Shown in pieces: positions 48,344 to 56,891 of a DNA stretch of 64,000 bases. The notes beneath the pieces were generated by a model. The model was not told the DNA's origin and did no database searches. It worked only from the letters and a program-made list of their open reading frames with translations. Source of the stretch: Streptosporangiaceae bacterium NEAU-GS5 (GTDB lineage: Bacteria > Actinomycetota > Actinomycetes > Streptosporangiales > Streptosporangiaceae); NCBI GenBank assembly GCA_017592665.1, contig JAGFNW010000002.1, forward strand, positions 1 to 64,000, written 5' to 3'. A program made the position numbers and the translations under genes. Position 1 is the first letter of the stretch. Each line of letters begins with the position of its first letter.

Positions 48344-50334
48344 CGCACGCCTCCTCCCACGGTTGCCTCGTGCCTGGCCCGGAGCGTCTCGGCCTCCCGC
48401 CGGTCGGCCGAGGCGTCGGTCCAGATCCCCTGGAAGGCCCGATGCCGTACGGCGGCCCGCTCCAGGCAGTAGTCCTCGAGCAGGCCGGGCGGCGTCGACC
48501 GGGGGATCAGCGGCGTGTAGTCGGGCGCCAGCGACAGAACCCGGTCGTCCACCTCGAGCAGCCAGCCCGCCTCGAGCAGGCCGTCCAGCGCCTTGGCGGC
48601 CACGTCCGCGTCCCCCGCGCCGAATCCGGCCAGCAGTTCGCCCGGCCGCGCGCCCCGGTCGGCGCGCCGCAGCAGGTCGGCCTCCATCGGGTCGAGCAGC
48701 CGGTGGGCGGTGGTCGCGCAGGGCCGCGTGTCGAAGACGTGGCAGCCGTCCGTCGTGTCGGCCCGCAGCAACGCGCTGGTCTCGTACGCGGCGCGCCAGT
48801 CCGCCACGATCGCCTTGAGGATGACCCCGTACTCCTCAGGATCGTTGCCGTCGTCCGCCTCGAATTCGAAGTAGTAGGCCAGGTCGTCCAGCGTCTCCAG
48901 GGGCAGGTCGTAGATCTGCTCGTAGGCGGGGGCGGGGCTGCGACCGGCCACGCCGAGGGCGGGGCCGTCGAAGTGCAGCGGGCTGAACCGGTCGAGGCGG
49001 ACCCGGCCGGCGTCCGGGGGCTGCAGATGGAACAGCTTGGGCAGCATGGCGAACATGTCGTGGAAGTCCTGCGCGCGCTCGCGCGGGAACCCGTAGAGGA
49101 TGTTCCACCGCGCCGCGATGCCCAGCTCCTCGCCCCATTTCAGCAGGCGGATGTTGTGGTAGGCCTGCACGCCCTTGCGCATGAGGTTCAGCACGGGCGT
49201 GCTCATGCTCTCGATCCCCGGCTGGACGGTACGGATCCCGGCCTGCCGCATGAGCGCCATCTGATCGCGGGTGACCTTGGATTTGATCTCGTAGAACAGA
49301 TGGGCCGAGTGCCTTCGCCGCGCGAGCTCGGGAAGGACCGTCCGGAAGTAGCGGAAGTCGAGGATGTTGTCCACGGCGTGGATGTTGGGGATGCCGTACG
49401 ACAGGGCGGCGTCGATCTCCCGCATCACGCTGTCGGGGCGCTTGCTGCGGAACTTGAGCGTCTCGCCGTTCAGCCCGCAGAACGTGCAGTGCTGCTGCGC
49501 GCCGTACCAGCAGCCGCGGCTGGTCTCGATCGGCACGAGCAGGTCGGATCGCGGCACGCCGAGGTCGGCGTGGTCGAGCTGGTCGAGCCAGTCGTCGTAC
49601 CGAGGGACCGGCAGCGCGTCGAGGTCCTGCGGCGGCACGGGCTTGGCGAACTTGGGGTGGCGCCGGGAGAGCATGCCCGGGATGACGGTGTCGCCGGTGT
49701 CGCCGGTGTCGTCGGGTCCGCCGCCCCCGGCCAGGAAGGCGGCGAGGTTGACCAGCGCGCGCTCGCCCTCGCCGGGGCAGACGTAGTCCACGTACGGAAA
49801 ATTCTGGATCACGGTCGCGCCCATCTCGGCCTCGCACGAGGCGCCGCCGAGCACGACCCGCAGCGCGGGGTCGGCCGCCTTGAGGTGGCGGGCCATCGAC
49901 AGGCTGGGCGCCAGGTTGAAGGTGGTGCTGAAGCCCGCGAGGTCGAAGCCTTCCGCCGCGATGGCCTCGCTCTCCTCCCTGACGAGCTCGCGCGCCTGCC
50001 TGAACAGGGCGGGCACGGCCTCGCAGAGCCAGGCGGGCATCGGCTTCGCCGCCGCGTAGCGGGCGATCTCCGCCTCGGCCGGCTCCCGGTCCGGGTCGGC
50101 CGGGTCCAGCCAGACCGGGGAGAACAGCAGGTCGCCGAACAGACGGTCGGCGGGCAGGTCCTCGGAGATCGTCGTGTACAGGTCGATGCCGACGCGGCGG
50201 GCGTACTTCACGTTCAGGTAGCGCACCTCGACCGTGTGGCCGTGCTGCCGGAGGACCTCCCCCAGCAGGCTGAGGCCGAGCGAAGGGCGGCGGACCGACT
50301 GGAACGGCAGCGCGCAGAGCACGATCCTGGCCAT
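48340..50334 (-). CDS. B12-binding radical SAM RiPP maturase, C-methyltransferase type
   Basis: 664 aa from ATG 50334. Residues 1-200 are a cobalamin-binding domain (RRPSLGLSLLGEVLRQHGH, FNLAPSLSMARHLK, VLGGASCEAE, YVDYVCPGEGERAL). The radical SAM core starts at residue 268 with IETSRGCWYGAQQHCTFCGL, the C-x7-C-x2-C signature (Cys275/283/286) of the RiPP maturation radical SAM C-methyltransferase family (rSAM_ocin type), rather than plain CxxxCxxC. These enzymes methylate unactivated carbons of precursor peptides using methylcobalamin. The C-terminal 200 residues form the family's extra domain. It follows the first small radical SAM gene by 16 nt and overlaps the exporter by GTGA. Confidence 0.9.
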   Translation of the reverse strand: MARIVLCALPFQSVRRPSLGLSLLGEVLRQHGHTVEVRYLNVKYARRVGIDLYTTISEDLPADRLFGDLLFSPVWLDPADPDREPAEAEIARYAAAKPMPAWLCEAVPALFRQARELVREESEAIAAEGFDLAGFSTTFNLAPSLSMARHLKAADPALRVVLGGASCEAEMGATVIQNFPYVDYVCPGEGERALVNLAAFLAGGGGPDDTGDTGDTVIPGMLSRRHPKFAKPVPPQDLDALPVPRYDDWLDQLDHADLGVPRSDLLVPIETSRGCWYGAQQHCTFCGLNGETLKFRSKRPDSVMREIDAALSYGIPNIHAVDNILDFRYFRTVLPELARRRHSAHLFYEIKSKVTRDQMALMRQAGIRTVQPGIESMSTPVLNLMRKGVQAYHNIRLLKWGEELGIAARWNILYGFPRERAQDFHDMFAMLPKLFHLQPPDAGRVRLDRFSPLHFDGPALGVAGRSPAPAYEQIYDLPLETLDDLAYYFEFEADDGNDPEEYGVILKAIVADWRAAYETSALLRADTTDGCHVFDTRPCATTAHRLLDPMEADLLRRADRGARPGELLAGFGAGDADVAAKALDGLLEAGWLLEVDDRVLSLAPDYTPLIPRSTPPGLLEDYCLERAAVRHRAFQGIWTDASADRREAETLRARHEATVGGGVR

Positions 50335-50350
50335 GGCAGGCGCCACCTGC

Positions 50351-51319
50351 TCAGACCTCACCGTAGTAGAGGGCCCGGAGGGCGTTCACGCGATCGCGCA
50401 GCTCCTCGGCGGCGGCGTGGGTCTTGTCCCTGTTGCGCTCCTGCAGCAGCAGGTGGCAGGACCCGCACGGCGACCGGCCGAGCACCTGCTCCTCGTCGCT
50501 GTCGCCGACCAGGCCGGCCGCCTCGGCCAGCGGCCGGGCCCCGAGCGTCCTGATGGTCTGAAGGACGAGGTTGCGGTCGCGGTTGTCCATGACGTCGACA
50601 AGCGGGGTGTCGCGGATGTGCCCGAACCGCAGGTCATGCTGGCCACGCACATACATGCTCTCGCCGCAGCAGCCGAAGATGCCGCCCGTGCTGCGGATCA
50701 TCACGATGTTGGCGGCCAGGCAGGGCTCGCGCTCGGGGAACATCGGGAAGACGCTGTGGTCCAGCCGGACGGCGCGGCCGACCCGCATGACGCCGGAGAA
50801 GTGGACGCGGGCGCGCTCCTCCTCCGTCGTGAGCCCCAGCTCTTCAACGATCTTGTCGAAGTCCTCGCCCTCGATGTAGGTGTAGCGGATGACGGCCTCG
50901 ATGCCGAGCTCGAGCGCCTCCTGCAGGGCGAGCCCGATGGCCCGCCGGGGCACGGCGGTGCCGTGGTAGATGTCGGCGCTCAGCCCCAGCTTCTTGGCGT
51001 CGAGGACCGAATGGAGCACTTCCTGCCGCTCGGCCGGGTCCATGGCCCACGACCCGTTGGTGGTCACCGAGTAGGAAAGGCCGAGCTCGCGCACCAGGCC
51101 GATGGCGTAGTAGAGCAGGTCCCGCACATAGAAGACCTCGCCGCCGGTGAACCCGATCTCCGCGTCCGGGTCGATCTGCTTGACCTGCTGGAGAATGTCG
51201 CGGACATATCCGCGGTCCAGCGTGGTGGTCACTTTGGGCGATGAGAATGTCGAGCAGTGCTGACAGGCGAGATTGCAGGACTCGGTCAGCTGGACCCCGA
51301 CACGGAGGCTCTCGAACAT
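50351..51319 (-). CDS. Radical SAM enzyme with C-terminal auxiliary cluster (RiPP maturase, copy 1)
   Basis: 322 aa. QLTESCNLACQHCSTF holds the [4Fe-4S]-SAM motif (Cys15/19/22); FTGGEVFYVRDLLYYAIG is the GGE motif and VTTNGSWA the following strand. C-terminal Cys200, Cys217, Cys218, Cys285 and Cys288 (EPC, FGCCGES, SPCGSC) can hold one auxiliary cluster, as in SPASM/twitch peptide maturases, but the arrangement is compact. The gene lies 122 bp downstream of the precursor on the same strand. A paralogue sharing long identical stretches is transcribed divergently (51948). Reaction type (cross-link, epimerisation, other) cannot be decided from sequence. Confidence 0.88.
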   Translation of the reverse strand: MFESLRVGVQLTESCNLACQHCSTFSSPKVTTTLDRGYVRDILQQVKQIDPDAEIGFTGGEVFYVRDLLYYAIGLVRELGLSYSVTTNGSWAMDPAERQEVLHSVLDAKKLGLSADIYHGTAVPRRAIGLALQEALELGIEAVIRYTYIEGEDFDKIVEELGLTTEEERARVHFSGVMRVGRAVRLDHSVFPMFPEREPCLAANIVMIRSTGGIFGCCGESMYVRGQHDLRFGHIRDTPLVDVMDNRDRNLVLQTIRTLGARPLAEAAGLVGDSDEEQVLGRSPCGSCHLLLQERNRDKTHAAAEELRDRVNALRALYYGEV

Positions 51320-51385
51320 GGTGCGCCGCCTTCCGCGGTGGACTGAAAGTACCCCTCCTGGCAGAGAAAACCTCGGGGAGCTTCA

Positions 51386-51412
51386 GGGCACGGACCCGGT
51401 GCGGCCGTGCCC
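51386..51412 (-). terminator. Hairpin between precursor and radical SAM genes
   Basis: GGGCACGG and CCGTGCCC form an 8-bp perfect stem (extendable with a bulge) about 30 nt after the precursor stop. There is no U tract. Partial termination or mRNA stabilisation here would give more precursor than enzyme, as is common in RiPP operons. Confidence 0.5.
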
Positions 51413-51441
51413 CTGGCACGTCTGATCGGCAGGCTTACTGA

Positions 51442-51672
51442 TCAGCTGACGTAGACCGAGCCCACCCGGATCGCCGACTGGTCCATCATGTGCGCCACCA
51501 CGAGGTCGGATTCCTCGACGTCGCTGAGGTTGAGGTCCGTCAGCATGGCCCTCTCGTGGTCGGTCAGGTCGAGGTCGCGCATGGCCTCCGCCGAGTCGGC
51601 GCGGAATCGCCCGCGGAATTCCTCGTCGGTGAGCAGCAGATTGATGACGCGCTTCACTTCCTGAGCAGACAT
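51442..51672 (-). CDS. RiPP precursor peptide, Os1348/NHLP-clan (Nif11-related) leader
   Basis: 76 aa, AGGAG 8 nt before the ATG. The leader has the helix-rich pattern of Os1348-type NHLP peptides: VKRVINLLLTDEEFRGRFRA followed by EAMRDLDLTDHERAMLTDLN. No Gly-Gly cleavage site is obvious. The tail after about residue 60, HMMDQSAIRVGSVYVS, is short and of different character (Val/Ile/Ser with Arg69 and Tyr74) and is the presumed core. It sits first on the minus-strand arm directly before a radical SAM gene, and all cluster enzymes surround it. Exact core boundaries are unknown; lack of Cys rules out lanthionine-type products. Confidence 0.8.
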   Translation of the reverse strand: MSAQEVKRVINLLLTDEEFRGRFRADSAEAMRDLDLTDHERAMLTDLNLSDVEESDLVVAHMMDQSAIRVGSVYVS

Positions 51673-51766
51673 TTCTGCTTCTCCTCTCGGGATCCTTGGC
51701 CGGCGCCCACGGAAATTGGGAGTTCCGCCGCTGCCGCGAACCGTACGCCGCCCCGATTCGGCGGAT

Positions 51767-51814
51767 CAATCGGCCACCTGACCGATCCGTCGTAACCGGT
51801 CAGGTGGCCGATTG
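51767..51814. promoter_or_regulatory. 18-bp perfect inverted repeat in the divergent promoter of the RiPP cluster
   Basis: CAATCGGCCACCTGACCG (51767-51784) and its exact complement (51797-51814) are separated by 12 bp, midway between the precursor start (51672) and the second radical SAM start (51948). It could be a two-fold operator for a dimeric or tetrameric regulator (LuxR-type or other) controlling both arms, or a hairpin in either 5' leader. Confidence 0.7.
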
Positions 51815-51871
51815 TGGGTCACCGCCGGGCGACGTACTTTCCAGAACGGCGCACACATCCCAGGCCGGAAA

Positions 51872-51899
51872 ACGCCGTACGCGAAACGCCGTGCGCGAA
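51872..51899 (+). repeat. Two adjacent 14-bp direct repeats upstream of radical SAM copy 2
   Basis: ACGCCGTACGCGAA (51872-51885) is followed immediately by ACGCCGTGCGCGAA (51886-51899), one mismatch, about 50 bp before the start codon. Tandem direct repeats at this distance resemble activator-binding sites. Confidence 0.5.
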
Positions 51900-51947
51900 A
51901 GCCGGGCGCAAAAACATCTCGTGGTTCATCGCGGAAGGCGGCATGCG

Positions 51948-52925
51948 GTGTCCTCTACGTTCGAGAATCTTCATGTCGGCATCCAGCTGACCGAATCGTG
52001 CGACCTCGCCTGCCGGCACTGCTGCACCACGTCCTCGCCGAAGGTGACGACCACCCTGGACCGCGAGTACGTCCGCGACATCCTCCGCCAGGCCGCGGAC
52101 ATCGATCCGCACGCGGAGGTCGTCTTCACCGGCGGCGAGGTCTTCTACGTGCGCGACCTGCTCTACTACGCCATCGGCGTGGTCCGCGAGCTCGGCCTCG
52201 GCTACTCGATCAACACCAACGGCTCGTGGGCGGTCGACCCGGCCGAATGCCGGGAGGTGCTCGACACGATCCTCGACGTGCGGCGGATCGCGTTCGGCAC
52301 CGACGACTACCACGATCCGGCGGTGCCGAAGCGGGCGGTCGGCCGGGCGCTGCAGGAGGCCATGCGCAGCGGCGTCCCGGCCATGATCCGTTACACCTTC
52401 GCCGCGGGCGAGGACTTCGAGCAGGTCTATCGCGAGCTCGGGCTCACCACGGAGGAGGAGCGCGCGCGGGTCGAGTTCTCCGGAATCATGCCCGTGGGCC
52501 GCGCGGTCCGGCTGGATCCCACGGTGTTCCCCGTCTTCCCGGAGCGGGAGCCGTGCTTCGCCGCCAACACGATCATGATCAGGAGCACCGGGGTCATCTA
52601 CGGCTGCTGCGGCGACAGCATGTACCTGCCCGGCAAGCACGATCTGCGCCACGGGCACGTGAAGACGACCCCGTTGAAGGAGGTCCTTTCGGCACGCGAG
52701 TCGAACGTCGTGCTCCAGACGATCAGGACGATCGGCCCGCGGCCTCTGGCGGTGGCGGCCGGCGCCATCCGGGACACTCCCGAGGACGAGATGTTCTCCC
52801 GGTCGCCGTGCGGCTCGTGCCACCTGATGCTGCAGGAGCGCAACAAGGACAAGACCCGGGCCGCCGCCGAGGAGTTCCGCGACCGGGTGACGGCCCTGCG
52901 CGCGTTCTACTACGGCGAGATCTGA
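51948..52925 (+). CDS. Radical SAM enzyme with C-terminal auxiliary cluster (RiPP maturase, copy 2)
   Basis: 325 aa from GTG 51948. It is a close paralogue of the 50351-51319 gene: QLTESCDLACRHCCTTSSPK, FTGGEVFYVRDLLYYAIG, INTNGSWA and the C-terminal Cys set (EPC, YGCCGDS, SPCGSC) align without gaps. The start is set by alignment (STFENLHVGIQ versus FESLRVGVQ) and by CGCGGAAGGCGGC, a 13-bp leader sequence shared with copy 1. An extra Cys follows the SAM motif (RHCC). Having two copies on opposite arms suggests two distinct modifications or a heterodimer. First gene of a seven-gene plus-strand arm, ending 1 nt before the cyclase/ATPase gene. Confidence 0.88.
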   Translation: MSSTFENLHVGIQLTESCDLACRHCCTTSSPKVTTTLDREYVRDILRQAADIDPHAEVVFTGGEVFYVRDLLYYAIGVVRELGLGYSINTNGSWAVDPAECREVLDTILDVRRIAFGTDDYHDPAVPKRAVGRALQEAMRSGVPAMIRYTFAAGEDFEQVYRELGLTTEEERARVEFSGIMPVGRAVRLDPTVFPVFPEREPCFAANTIMIRSTGVIYGCCGDSMYLPGKHDLRHGHVKTTPLKEVLSARESNVVLQTIRTIGPRPLAVAAGAIRDTPEDEMFSRSPCGSCHLMLQERNKDKTRAAAEEFRDRVTALRAFYYGEI

Positions 52926-52926
52926 C

Positions 52927-55900
52927 GTGGCCGCGATGCCGGACGCGCGCTGCGCGGCCTGCCTGACGCGGCTGCCGTCCCGCGCGCGGTTCTGCCCCTC
53001 CTGCGGCGAACGGGTCCAGGCCGAGGAGAGTCTCGACATACGCAAGACCGTGACCGTGGTCTTCTGCGACCTGGTCGGCTCGACCGCGCTCAGCCGCATC
53101 CTCGACCCCGAACCGCTGCGCGAGCTGATGCTGCGCTACTTCGCCCTGATGCGCGGGTGCCTGGAGCGGCACGGCGGCGTCGTGGAGAAGTACATCGGCG
53201 ACGCGGTCATGGCGGTGTTCGGCGTGCCGGTCGTCCACGAGGACGACGCGCTACGCGCCGTACGGGCCGCCGCGCAGATGCGCGACTCGCTCGCCGGATT
53301 CAACGCCGACGTCGCGCACGGCCTCGGGGTGACCCTCAACGTGCGGATCGGCGTGAACACCGGATCCGTCGTCGCGGCCGCCGACCCGGCCGCCGCTGAG
53401 GCGCTCATCTCGGGCGACGCCGTGAACCTGGCGGCCCGGCTGGAGCAGCACGCCGCGCCCGGCGAGGTCCTGCTCGGCCCGCTCACGTGCAAGGCGCTCG
53501 AGGGCGTCGTCAACTACGAGCTCGCGCCGCCGATCACGATGAAGGGCTTCGCGCAGCCGGTCGGTCCCGGCCGTCTCGTCTCGGTCGGCGACGCCGACGC
53601 GGCCGTCCCCCGGCGGTTCGACCTCGCCCTGGTGAACCGGCAGGACGAGATGGCGCTGCTGCGCCGTACGTTCGAGGCCGCCGTCCGCGAGCGCGGCTGC
53701 CGGACGGTGACGCTGCAGGGGGACGCGGGGATCGGCAAGTCCCGGCTGGCCGCCGAATTCGCGCGGTGGGCGCGGTCGCAGGGCGCCGTGGTCGCCGAGG
53801 GCCGCTGCCCGGGGTACGGCGTGGGCGGCTCGCTCACGGCCCTGGCACAGGCCATGCGCAAGTTCCTCGCCGAAGCCCGATCAGCGGCCCCACCCGAAAG
53901 CAACCCACCCGAAACCAGCCCACCCGAAACCGATGCGGCCGAGGCCCTGACGATCCTGCGTGAAGGGCTGCTGGCCGACGACGCGCCCGGGATCGCGCCG
54001 GGCGAGACCGTCTGGGCCATCGGCCGGGTGCTGCGCGAGATCGGCGCGGACCGGCCGATCGTCCTGGTCCTCGACGACATGCACTGGGCGGAGCCGAGCC
54101 TGCCGGCCGCCCTGAGCGCGGTCGCGGCGCAGCTGTCCGGTGTGGCGCTGACGCTGCTGTGCCTGACCCGCCCCGACTTCCTGAGCGAGGACGGGGCCGC
54201 GCTCGGCGATCTGCCGGACGCGCGGCTCGAGCACGTGCGCCCGCTGACCGAGGACGACTGCTACCGGCTTGTCGCCGAGCTGGACGAGGTCGTGGCGCAC
54301 GACGCCGAGATGGCCGTGCGCGCCGTCAGCCGGGCCGAGGGCAACCCGTTCTATCTGGAGCAGATCGTCGACGTCATGGGTGACGAGTCCGGGCAGTCGG
54401 TTCCGCTCGGCGTCAACGGGCTGATCGCCTACCGGCTCGACCAGCTGGCCACCGGCGAGCGCCGGATCCTCGGGTTGGCCGCCGTCGTCGGCCGTGACTT
54501 CACGCCGGCCGACCTGCTGGCCGCCGCCGAAGACGATCTCGCCGGACGGCTGGCCGGTGTCCTCGACGGTCTCGTACGCCGCCGGCTCATCGGCCGTACG
54601 ACGGCCGGGTCCTCCCCCGCCTACCGGTTCGACAGCGCGCTGATCCACGAGGTCGCCTACGACTCCATGCCCAAGAACTGGCGGGCGGCCGGGCACGAGC
54701 GCCTGGCCGACCGGCTGGCCGGCGATCCGGGCGCGGCGGAGGTCGCCGGCACGCACTGGGAGCGCGCCTGGTCGCTCCGCAAGGAGCTGGGCACCCCGGA
54801 GCAGTCCCGCAGAAGCCTGGCCGACCGGGCGGTCCATGCGCTGCTGGCCGGCGGCGTGCGGGCGCTCGCCGGAGGCGACCCGCGGCACGCCGCGGACCTG
54901 CTGTCGCGGGCCCTGCCGCTCTGCGACCCGGACGACCCGCGCCGCTGCGAGCTGCTGCTGCGGACCGGTGAGGCGCGGCTGATGGCGGGCGAGGGCGAGG
55001 CCGGGCATCGGCTGCTCACGCAGGCGCGCGATCGGGCGCGTGCCGGGCGGAACGCGATCATCGAGGCCCACGCCGAGCTGCAGCTGGCCTACCTGCGGCC
55101 GACCAGGCAGTTCAGCGCCTTGCTCGAGAAGGCGCACGAGACGCTGCCCGTCTTCGAGCAGGCCGGCGACGTCCTCGGGCTCAGCCGCGCCTGGCTGCGG
55201 ATCGGGGTGGTGGAGCAGAGCCGCGGCCGGCACGCCAGGGCCGTCAGAGCGCTCCGGCGGGCGCTCGGCTACGCCACGCGCCTCGACGCCGGGCTCGAGC
55301 AGGCCACGGTGCTCGGCGCGCTCGCGGTGTCGCTCTGGGTGGGGCCCCTGCCCGCGCACCGGGCCATCGCGCAGTGCCGTTCCCTGCTGACCGAGTACGG
55401 CCCCGGGCACCGAAGCGTACGCGCCGGGCTGCTGTGCCCGCTCGCCCTGCTGGAAGGCATGAGCGGCGCGCACGAGGAGGCGGACGCCCTGCTCGACGAG
55501 GCGGGCGGAATCATCGGCGAGCTCGGCAACGCCCGGGCGTGGGCCGTGCTCCCCATGTTCGTGGCCGCGGCCAAGGTCCTCGCCGGGGATCTCGGCGCGG
55601 CCGAGGCCATGGCGCGGCAGGCGCACGCCGCGTCGCTGAAGCTCGGCGATCCGCAGCTGACCGAGACGACCTCCCGCGACCTCGCCCGCGTCACGCTGCT
55701 GCACGGGCGGCAGGAGGAGGCCGCGGAACTGGCCATGGACGGCCTGCCCGACGACATGCCGGCCGCGGCGGCCGACCGCTACGGGCTGCGCGCCCGCATC
55801 CGGGCCCGTCAAGGGCACGCGGAGCAGGCCCTGCGGCTGTCGGGTCAGGCGCAGGCATTCGCCCGCCGCACCGACTCTCCCCTCAGCCGGGCCACCACCT

Positions 55901-56046
55901 GCCTCGACCACGCCGTCATCCTGCGCGACCTCGGCGACGTGGGCGGTTCCCGGGAGATGGCCCGCAGGGCCGCGGGCTGGTTCGGCAGGAAAGGGCACGT
56001 CGTCGGCCTCGCCTGGACCCGTGACCTGCTCGAGGGCGCCTCGTGA
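52927..56046 (+). CDS. Class III adenylate cyclase - AAA ATPase - TPR regulator
   Basis: 1039 aa. Residues 9-26 are a zinc ribbon (CAAC ... CPSC). Residues 40-215 are a class III nucleotidyl cyclase domain: FCDLVGST with metal Asp48, KYIGDAVMAVFG with Asp92 and VNLAARLEQ with the Asn167/Arg171 transition-state pair, so it may be catalytically active. A STAND/AAA domain follows (GDAGIGKS Walker A at 265-272; VLVLDDMHW Walker B), then about 450 residues of TPR-like helices. Such three-part proteins are large signal integrators in actinobacteria; they lack a clear DNA-binding domain, so output may be cAMP or protein binding. It is translationally coupled to the protease gene (GTGA), unusual for a RiPP cluster. 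Confidence 0.88.
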   Translation: MAAMPDARCAACLTRLPSRARFCPSCGERVQAEESLDIRKTVTVVFCDLVGSTALSRILDPEPLRELMLRYFALMRGCLERHGGVVEKYIGDAVMAVFGVPVVHEDDALRAVRAAAQMRDSLAGFNADVAHGLGVTLNVRIGVNTGSVVAAADPAAAEALISGDAVNLAARLEQHAAPGEVLLGPLTCKALEGVVNYELAPPITMKGFAQPVGPGRLVSVGDADAAVPRRFDLALVNRQDEMALLRRTFEAAVRERGCRTVTLQGDAGIGKSRLAAEFARWARSQGAVVAEGRCPGYGVGGSLTALAQAMRKFLAEARSAAPPESNPPETSPPETDAAEALTILREGLLADDAPGIAPGETVWAIGRVLREIGADRPIVLVLDDMHWAEPSLPAALSAVAAQLSGVALTLLCLTRPDFLSEDGAALGDLPDARLEHVRPLTEDDCYRLVAELDEVVAHDAEMAVRAVSRAEGNPFYLEQIVDVMGDESGQSVPLGVNGLIAYRLDQLATGERRILGLAAVVGRDFTPADLLAAAEDDLAGRLAGVLDGLVRRRLIGRTTAGSSPAYRFDSALIHEVAYDSMPKNWRAAGHERLADRLAGDPGAAEVAGTHWERAWSLRKELGTPEQSRRSLADRAVHALLAGGVRALAGGDPRHAADLLSRALPLCDPDDPRRCELLLRTGEARLMAGEGEAGHRLLTQARDRARAGRNAIIEAHAELQLAYLRPTRQFSALLEKAHETLPVFEQAGDVLGLSRAWLRIGVVEQSRGRHARAVRALRRALGYATRLDAGLEQATVLGALAVSLWVGPLPAHRAIAQCRSLLTEYGPGHRSVRAGLLCPLALLEGMSGAHEEADALLDEAGGIIGELGNARAWAVLPMFVAAAKVLAGDLGAAEAMARQAHAASLKLGDPQLTETTSRDLARVTLLHGRQEEAAELAMDGLPDDMPAAAADRYGLRARIRARQGHAEQALRLSGQAQAFARRTDSPLSRATTCLDHAVILRDLGDVGGSREMARRAAGWFGRKGHVVGLAWTRDLLEGAS

Positions 56047-56891
56047 CACCTTCCCTGACGCCGGCCACCCGGCTCACCGAGCCGCCGCTCACCTGGAGCA
56101 TGGTCGGCCGCGACCAGGCCGGCCTGGCCCTCGCGGCCGGCTGGCCGAGCGCCGTGACGCCGGAGCAGGCCTGGGGCGAGGCCACCGGCCGCGGGATCCG
56201 GGTCTGCGTCGTCGACAGCGGCGTGGAGGACGGTCACCCGGCGGTCGGCCCGATCCAGAGCTCGCATGCTGTGCAGCCGGGGCCGTCCGGCGAATGGACG
56301 GTGGCCGCCGCCGACCACGAGGATCTGAGCGGGCACGGCACGGCCTGCGCCGGAGTGGTGCGCGCGGTCGCGCCGGACTGCGAGATCCACAGCGTCCGGG
56401 TGCTCGGCCACGGGATGTCGGGCTCCGGCGACGCCTTCCTCGCCGGCCTTCGCTGGGTGGTGGCGCAGAACTTCGACATCGTCAACCTGAGCCTGTCGAC
56501 CACCCGGCACAAGTTCGCCGACACCCTGCGCTCGCTCGCCGACGACGCCTACTTCCACCGGACCGTGCTCGTCGCCTCGGCGCACAACCTTCCCGTGGAG
56601 AGCTTCCCGTGGCGCTTCTCGTCGGTGATCTCGGTGGGCAGCCACGACACGGGCGATCCCCACCAGTTCTTCTACAACCCGGCCCCGCCCGTCGAGTTCT
56701 TCGCCCACGGCGTCGACGTCGAGGTGCCGTGGCTCGGCGGCGGCTCGCGCCGCTGCACGGGGAACAGCTTCGCCACCCCGCGTATCGCCGGCTACTGCGC
56801 GCTGATCCTGAGCAAGAACCCCGAGCTCACTCCTTTCCAGGTCAAGAACATGCTCTATTTGACCGCCGCTAACGTGCGAGGTCCGCAATGA
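56043..56891 (+). CDS. Cytosolic S8 (subtilisin-like) serine protease, candidate leader peptidase
   Basis: 282 aa with the full triad: Asp58 in VVDSGVEDGHP, His98 in LSGHGTACAGV and Ser242 in GNSFATPRIAG, plus the oxyanion Asn182. No signal peptide and no pro-domain, so it is an intracellular subtilisin-like enzyme, as used for leader removal in several RiPP classes (for example PatA/PatG- and LanP-type proteases). The start GTG overlaps the cyclase/ATPase stop. Immediately followed by the GAF gene (ATGA overlap). Assignment to precursor cleavage is inferred from context. Confidence 0.87.
   Translation: MTPSLTPATRLTEPPLTWSMVGRDQAGLALAAGWPSAVTPEQAWGEATGRGIRVCVVDSGVEDGHPAVGPIQSSHAVQPGPSGEWTVAAADHEDLSGHGTACAGVVRAVAPDCEIHSVRVLGHGMSGSGDAFLAGLRWVVAQNFDIVNLSLSTTRHKFADTLRSLADDAYFHRTVLVASAHNLPVESFPWRFSSVISVGSHDTGDPHQFFYNPAPPVEFFAHGVDVEVPWLGGGSRRCTGNSFATPRIAGYCALILSKNPELTPFQVKNMLYLTAANVRGPQ

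Noticed and set aside
51442-51672. Lanthipeptide or sactipeptide precursor
   Set aside because: The precursor has no Cys at all, so thioether bridges of either kind are impossible.
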